A stretch of 39,210 nucleotides of DNA from Eubacterium sp. Lineage in GTDB: Bacteria > Bacillota > Clostridia > Acetivibrionales > DSM-1351. Position 1 is the stretch's first letter; every line of letters begins with the position of its first letter. A program made the position numbers and the translations under genes. The notes beneath the pieces are model-generated. The model saw only the letters and a list, made by a program, of their open reading frames with translations, was not told where the DNA came from and did no database searches. The DNA lies in NCBI GenBank assembly GCA_029266335.1, contig JAQSXC010000034.1, forward strand, positions 1-39,210. The letters run 5' to 3'. This document shows positions 35,065-39,210 of this stretch, one piece after another.

Positions 35065-36111
35065 ATGAACATGAGCGTTTTTACAATTGAGTTATCATAC
35101 ACCGAAGAAGGTCATGTTTTAGCTGAGGATGTATATAGCAATCAGGGTGCAGTAATTGTCAAGGCCTACACGACTCTAAATAAATACATAATCAATAGGA
35201 TAAGGGAATTCAAGGTAACAACAATAAAAATTTTTGAGCCCCAAACAGGTTTCCAACATAAATATATATTAAAGGAAATAAGAAAGGCTTATGAAGACAA
35301 GATTCTCGAAGCAAAGGAGATAGTAAGTGAGATAATTACCACAGAAGCTTTTGATGCAAAAAAGATTACAAAGCTTTCTGAACGTATATATTCTGATATT
35401 GAGGATAACGAATATTTGGTCAGTTGCATGAATGTACTCAGGTGCTCGGATGAATATACCTATTATCATAGCCTGAATGTGGCATATTATTCTGCTTTGA
35501 TTGGCAAATGGCTGAAGCTTCCACAGAATAGAGTTGTCAATGTGATAAAATCCGGACTTCTTCACGACATCGGGAAAATAAGGGTCCCTAACGATATAAT
35601 TAATAAAAAGGGTAAATTGCTGCCGGAAGAATTTGAAGAGATCAAGAAACATACTTTATACGGTTTTGACATGATTGAAAAAGCAGAGTCCCTGGATAAT
35701 GAAGTAAAGAATGCCGTATTGATGCACCATGAAAGGGAGGATGGATCAGGCTATCCGCTTGGATATTCTGGCAGTAAAATTGATTTTTGCGCGAAAATAG
35801 TTGCTATTGCAGATGTTTATGATGCTATGACATCAAAAAGGGTCTATGGAAAAAAGTCAACACCGTTTGAGGCCTTTGAGATGTTTTTAACCGAGGGCTT
35901 CAGACTTTTTGATACAAATATGGCTGATGTATTCATAAAAGGTATAGCACCTTTTTATGTGGGTGCAAAGGTACTGCTTGATACCGGAGAATTGGCAGAA
36001 ATAGTATATATTCCGTATCACAGCCTTACAAGGCCTACTATCAGGCACGAAGGCCGGTATATAGATCTGAATTTGGATTACCGGTACAATATCACAGCCT
36101 GTTACTTCTAA
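35065..36111 (+). CDS. HD-GYP domain protein (probable c-di-GMP phosphodiesterase)
   Basis: 348 residues. The HD-GYP core (about 128-300) has all expected metal and signature residues: His135, His167-Asp168 (GLLHDIGKIRVP), His196, His221-His222-Glu223 (MHHEREDGSGYP, with GYP at 229-231) and the later IADVYDAMTSKRVY. The N-terminal ~125 residues form a helical regulatory segment without a recognised domain, and the last ~50 residues are beta-rich. Active members hydrolyse c-di-GMP, which sets motility versus attachment. ATG at 35065 has TGAGGAA upstream; ATG at 35071 is an alternative. It directly follows cheB and is probably in the chemotaxis transcript. Confidence 0.92.
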   Translation: MNMSVFTIELSYTEEGHVLAEDVYSNQGAVIVKAYTTLNKYIINRIREFKVTTIKIFEPQTGFQHKYILKEIRKAYEDKILEAKEIVSEIITTEAFDAKKITKLSERIYSDIEDNEYLVSCMNVLRCSDEYTYYHSLNVAYYSALIGKWLKLPQNRVVNVIKSGLLHDIGKIRVPNDIINKKGKLLPEEFEEIKKHTLYGFDMIEKAESLDNEVKNAVLMHHEREDGSGYPLGYSGSKIDFCAKIVAIADVYDAMTSKRVYGKKSTPFEAFEMFLTEGFRLFDTNMADVFIKGIAPFYVGAKVLLDTGELAEIVYIPYHSLTRPTIRHEGRYIDLNLDYRYNITACYF

Positions 36112-36263
36112 AAATTTTATATACGATAGTCTTATTTTTTATTACCCATCATATATTTTAATGTTAAGGAAGGATTAAATAATAAAACCCGATTTTCAAC
36201 CGGAAAAGTTATTATTTATTCCTGAAGCATTTCCCAAAAATCAACTAAAGGAGAATCTTTGCC

Positions 36264-37835
36264 ATGGGTAATAATTATCAAAGACTATTTTATATATTTA
36301 AGAATATGGATACTAATCTGGGAAATCCTACGGGCTATATAAAAGTTGAGATGAACGGCCAGACAGCAAAGCTGCAAATATCGCTGAACAATCTGTCAGA
36401 CAGACCGGGTATAAAGTATCAGATCTATGGTATAAGAAAAGAGGAACAAAAGTTTGATTATACTGCTATTTGCGATTTTCAGATTACAAATGGAAGAGCG
36501 GATATAAAGTTAAACCGGGACAGTTCAGATATAGACTCCAATCAATTGAGTTTTGATGATATAAATATCTTCGCAGTAATAGCACGGCTACCTGATGCAT
36601 ATGCCTCTGTAATCTGCCCCCTGGTTGCATATAAAAGCGGAGAGCATAAATGGAAAGGGGAATTTGAGGCTGCCCTGAGGCAGTATGCACGGAATACCGG
36701 TACAATAAAGGCTGCTGGAATAAAAGAGTCTGAAATAAAGGAGTTTGAGAAAAAAGAGGCTGAGATAAGGGATACCGGAATAAAAGCTGATGTGGTAAAA
36801 GTTGAAAGCCGGATGGAATTTAACGCTCCTGAACCGGTCAGATATAACGGGAATGTAAACGTGAGTGCGGGAGAAACGGCACAAAGCCTGCTGAGTGAAC
36901 AAATTCTGGAGAGAGAGGATGTTGAGGAAGAAACAGTAGGGGATTTATCTGACCTGATAGAAATATCTGATGAGGTATTTGATAACACAGCCAATAAGAC
37001 ATTTAATAATGTTGCTGCTGATTTTGGAGTTGAACATACGGAACTAAGGGAACAAAGCAATACTGCCCTGAATACACCAGAACGGGAAATGCCGGAGCCT
37101 GGGAGCCTGAATTCTGAAGCAACTCAAAAACCCGGGTTAGATTTATTCTCTCAGGCAGACAATAACTTAAATATTGATATGAGAGATATCACCAGCAAAT
37201 TTGAATCAACCTTAACCAGTTTATATAACCGCGAACATGAAAGCCAGGCATTAAACGACTGTCATATGGGGATATTATCCGCGGTAAAGGCTCCTTTAAC
37301 AGCAGAAAATACAGCTCTGGCTGCTGATAGTGATACCCTGAGTTCAGAGAATGATATTATCGGTTCAGCTGAAAGAAATTTCAGAGAAATATCTGAAATA
37401 AACACTGAAGGTGACAAGGTCAGAACCGAACTGGATATAGAAAGTCTCAGAGAAGAGCTGGATAAAAGCTTTGAAACCTGCAATCCATTCAATAATAAGA
37501 GCAGACGCTTTAAATGGTGGAAGATCAACAGTCCCGGATATCTCAATAATATTCTCTTCAGAAATAATGTAAAAACATACTTGCTGTTTAATCCAAAAGT
37601 GATGATGGCCCATTACAAATACAGGTATATTATATTTGGTATACGTTTTGATAAGTATACCGGAAGGGAACGCTTTGTCTGTGGAGTTCCCGGTGTCTAC
37701 AGTATTGATGAAAATCCCTTTGGTAATATGGGCAGCTGGGCTCAGCTTGAGGGCTACAAGCCCAAGTATGGTGCTTTTGGCTACTGGATCATACTTATTG
37801 ATCCCAGAACGGGCAAGTTGTTAAAAATAAAGTAG
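36264..37835 (+). CDS. Hypothetical protein with conserved ends and a charged, variable middle
   Basis: 523 residues; no named family recognised. The N-terminal ~130 residues are beta-rich (NYQRLFYIFKNMDTNLG, GYIKVEMNGQTAKLQISLNN, YQIYGIRKEEQKFDYTAICD). The middle (about 140-395) is charged, Glu/Ser/Asn-rich and probably disordered, with short Ile-Lys-Glu repeats (AAGIKESEIKEFEKKEAEIR). The C-terminal ~120 residues are compact and aromatic (YLLFNPKVMMAHYKYRYIIF, YWIILIDPRTGKLL). I have the impression that similar end domains occur in other clostridial proteins. No signal peptide or membrane helix. ATG at 36264 has AAAGGAGAA upstream. It lies between the HD-GYP and hemerythrin genes. Confidence 0.75.
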   Translation: MGNNYQRLFYIFKNMDTNLGNPTGYIKVEMNGQTAKLQISLNNLSDRPGIKYQIYGIRKEEQKFDYTAICDFQITNGRADIKLNRDSSDIDSNQLSFDDINIFAVIARLPDAYASVICPLVAYKSGEHKWKGEFEAALRQYARNTGTIKAAGIKESEIKEFEKKEAEIRDTGIKADVVKVESRMEFNAPEPVRYNGNVNVSAGETAQSLLSEQILEREDVEEETVGDLSDLIEISDEVFDNTANKTFNNVAADFGVEHTELREQSNTALNTPEREMPEPGSLNSEATQKPGLDLFSQADNNLNIDMRDITSKFESTLTSLYNREHESQALNDCHMGILSAVKAPLTAENTALAADSDTLSSENDIIGSAERNFREISEINTEGDKVRTELDIESLREELDKSFETCNPFNNKSRRFKWWKINSPGYLNNILFRNNVKTYLLFNPKVMMAHYKYRYIIFGIRFDKYTGRERFVCGVPGVYSIDENPFGNMGSWAQLEGYKPKYGAFGYWIILIDPRTGKLLKIK

Positions 37836-37918
37836 AATTTTGGTCTTTCAGTACATTCCAATTGGGTATATAATAGAATTGTTATAAAAAAATTGTAATG
37901 TATTGGAGGGGAAAAATA

Positions 37919-38329
37919 ATGGCAGCGATACAGTGGAGAGATAGTTATGCCATTGGCATCAAGGAGATCGATGATCAGCATAAACAGTTGTTTGATGCAG
38001 TTGACAAGCTATTTGCGGCATGCAGTCAGGGGAAGGGAAAGGAAGAAGTAGGAAATACCCTTAAATTCCTGGAGGACTATACAAAAGTTCATTTTACTGA
38101 CGAACAGCAGCTACATATCAAGTATGATTACCCTGAGAGAATTAATCATAGGAATATACATGAAAACTTTTTGAAGAATTTTGAAAAATTAAAACAGGAA
38201 TTTGATGAAAAAGGTGCAGGAGTCCTTTTTGTGTCTACTGTAAATAAATTGTTTGTAGATTGGCTGATTAAGCATATCGGAAGTATGGACAAGGCCTTTG
38301 CTACCTTCGTAAAAGAGCAGCAAAAATAA
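37919..38329 (+). CDS. Bacteriohemerythrin
   Basis: 136 residues, a single hemerythrin four-helix domain. All di-iron ligands are present: His21 (IDDQHKQLF), His58 and Glu62 (VHFTDEQQ), His77 and His81 (NHRNIHENF), His119 and Asp124 (LIKHIGSMD). Such proteins bind oxygen reversibly and serve oxygen sensing, storage or scavenging in anaerobes, often near chemotaxis genes. ATG at 37919 has TTGGAGGGG upstream; the in-frame ATG at 37898 would place that ribosome site inside the gene. A TATAAT at 37869-37874 suggests it may have its own promoter. Confidence 0.95.
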   Translation: MAAIQWRDSYAIGIKEIDDQHKQLFDAVDKLFAACSQGKGKEEVGNTLKFLEDYTKVHFTDEQQLHIKYDYPERINHRNIHENFLKNFEKLKQEFDEKGAGVLFVSTVNKLFVDWLIKHIGSMDKAFATFVKEQQK

Positions 38330-38349
38330 CGAGGAATAAGTCACCGGTG

Positions 38350-38401
38350 GGGATCTTTTCCTCGTTGAAACGCATATAGGTAATAAAACTTTTCTACATC
38401 C
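38350..38401 (+). other. Intergenic motif copy 2 (shared with 7770-7832)
   Basis: Directly after the hemerythrin gene: TCCTCGTTGAAACGC (38360-38374), then about 20 nt on TTTTCTACAT. This matches the layout near 7780-7830. In this copy TCCTCG can also pair with CGAGGA at 38330-38335. The class is unknown. Confidence 0.45.
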
Positions 38402-38479
38402 GAAAAATTTTATCTGAACTGATGCGTTATAATTATTTGCCGAATTATAAGGTAATATGGTATGATTAAGGTAATAAGA
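38402..38479. other. Intergenic DNA between motif copy 2 and the MITE
   Basis: AT-rich, no open frame of note; nothing recognised. Confidence 0.4.
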
Positions 38480-38658
38480 GCCTGTCTAATATCTGCTTGT
38501 GCTGGTATTTTAGGTGGATTTTGTGTCGGGCAGGCAAATTTTTGAAGTAATAATTTGTTTATAAAAGTCAAACTATTAATAGTTTGACTTTGGAAAATTT
38601 AACGTGGCATGGCGCAAAACCCGCCAAAATGACGTGCGCAATGAGATATTAGACAGGC
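38480..38658. mobile_element. Fold-back MITE-like element, copy 2 (hemerythrin-zapA gap)
   Basis: 179 bp with perfect 15-bp terminal inverted repeats: GCCTGTCTAATATCT (38480-38494) and AGATATTAGACAGGC (38644-38658). A perfect 28-bp palindrome lies near the middle (38564-38591). The two arms are also partly complementary inside the ends (for example ATTTTAGGTGGATTTTG with CAAAACCCGCCAAAAT, allowing G-U pairs), so the whole element can fold into one long hairpin. No coding capacity. Copy 1 is at 13346-13526. Confidence 0.8.
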
Positions 38659-38712
38659 TTTAAGGAAGGCTGATCTTAGCCGTCCCCAGCGAGATAAAGG
38701 AGCTGATTTACC

Positions 38713-39150
38713 TTGACCTCAAAAAATAAGGTTGTTATCCGTATAGCCGGCAAGGATTACACGCTGGTTGGTGTTGAATCCGATGAATATATTCAGAAAG
38801 TCGGACTATATATCGACAAAAAGATGAATGAAATACTGATGCGTAACAATAGGCTCAGTACCTCGCTTGCGTCAGTTCTCACTGCCATAAACGTAGCAGA
38901 TGATTTTTTCAAATCCCGTGAAAATGAATTATCCGTCAGGAGAGAAAAAGAAGCTGTAAGTGAAGAGCTTGAAAAATTAAAAAAAGAGATTGTTCAACTA
39001 AAAGAAGAAAATAACAGTTTGTCCGCTAAAAATACCAAACTTCAATTGGATCTTGCAAAGAGAGAAGCTGAGCTTGGAGAAGTAAGGAATTCCATTGACA
39101 AGGGCAGCAGACCTCTTGTTCAGAAGGCCTTAAGCGGATACGATATGTAG
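38713..39150 (+). CDS. zapA: Cell division protein ZapA
   Basis: 145 residues. The N-terminal ZapA globular domain (about 1-65: KVVIRIAGKDYTLVGVESDE, then YIQKVGLYIDKKMNEIL, AINVADDFFKSREN) is followed by a long coiled coil (about 70-125). It binds FtsZ and promotes filament bundling in the Z-ring. Longer than the ~85-residue Bacillus form because of the extended coil, as is common in clostridia. TTG at 38713 has AAAGGAG ten bases upstream. The MITE-like element ends 54 bp before the start, so promoter signals may overlap it. Confidence 0.9.
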   Translation: MTSKNKVVIRIAGKDYTLVGVESDEYIQKVGLYIDKKMNEILMRNNRLSTSLASVLTAINVADDFFKSRENELSVRREKEAVSEELEKLKKEIVQLKEENNSLSAKNTKLQLDLAKREAELGEVRNSIDKGSRPLVQKALSGYDM

Positions 39151-39170
39151 TTTTACATAGTTTAAACAGT

Positions 39171-39197
39171 CAGAGGCTTACAGCCTTTGGCTTTTTT
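39171..39197 (+). terminator. Rho-independent terminator after zapA
   Basis: CAGAGGCT (39171-39178) pairs with AGCCTTTG (39182-39189, one G-U) around a three-base loop, followed by GCTTTTTT. It lies 20 bp after the zapA stop. Confidence 0.8.
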
Positions 39198-39210
39198 GTT
39201 GTGCGTCCAG

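Noticed and set aside
36542..37060. 172-codon minus-strand open frame
   Set aside because: Antisense to the 523-residue hypothetical gene; low-complexity Ser-rich shadow.

Overview
The window looks like chromosomal DNA of a low-GC, spore-forming, motile anaerobe of the class Clostridia. The evidence is the spore-maturation pair spmA/spmB, AT-rich intergenic DNA, strong AGGAGG-type ribosome sites, frequent TTG and GTG starts, a MetG with a C-terminal tRNA-binding domain, and a CheY/A/W/R/B set with bacteriohemerythrin. A cellulolytic Ruminiclostridium-type relative fits, but that genus-level guess is inference. No rRNA, tRNA or CRISPR array was seen.

Layout. (1) 1-1471, minus strand: two permeases of a CUT1 sugar ABC transporter, the first cut by the window edge. 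(2) 1945-3190: spmA-spmB, with a hairpin leader in front and a 13-bp tandem repeat between them. (3) 3204-8041: a signalling locus with a radical SAM protein, a LytS-like 7TMR-DISM histidine kinase and a YiiX-like papain-fold hydrolase on the minus strand, a divergent LytTR response regulator, and a 58-residue Nif11-like peptide. (4) 8236-11109, minus strand: an unrecognised cluster whose main gene is split by a frameshift, then a DUF2600 (YtpB-like) terpene-synthase homologue that appears to have lost its aspartate motifs. (5) 11328-16367: the housekeeping run metG - tatD - coiled-coil membrane protein - yabE. (6) 16565-26012: an accessory block sits where rnmV would usually lie between yabE and rsmA. 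It holds an XRE-type regulator, a chemoreceptor, an AraC regulator with ThuA and Gfo/Idh/MocA genes, a KhtT/KhtU-like K+/H+ antiporter and a YitT-like membrane protein. (7) 26093-26950: rsmA. (8) 27150-28045: a minimal tyrosine recombinase flanked by near-identical sites in inverted orientation. (9) 28119-38329: a chemotaxis cluster (cheY, cheA, cheW, an MCP, cheR, cheB), then an HD-GYP protein, an unrecognised clostridial protein and a bacteriohemerythrin. (10) 38713-39150: zapA.

How the parts work together. The chemotaxis cluster is a complete excitation and adaptation pathway: receptor, CheW, CheA, CheY, with CheR and CheB for methylation. The HD-GYP protein (c-di-GMP turnover) and the hemerythrin (oxygen or iron) are plausible neighbours. 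The LytS-like kinase and LytTR regulator are probably a pair.

Most interesting non-coding features: two copies of a ~180-bp fold-back MITE (upstream of tatD and of zapA); the inverted recombinase sites; a shared ~50-nt intergenic motif at about 7770-7830 and 38350-38400; two homologous hairpins after yabE and after rsmA; and a leader peptide plus hairpin ahead of the khtT-like gene.
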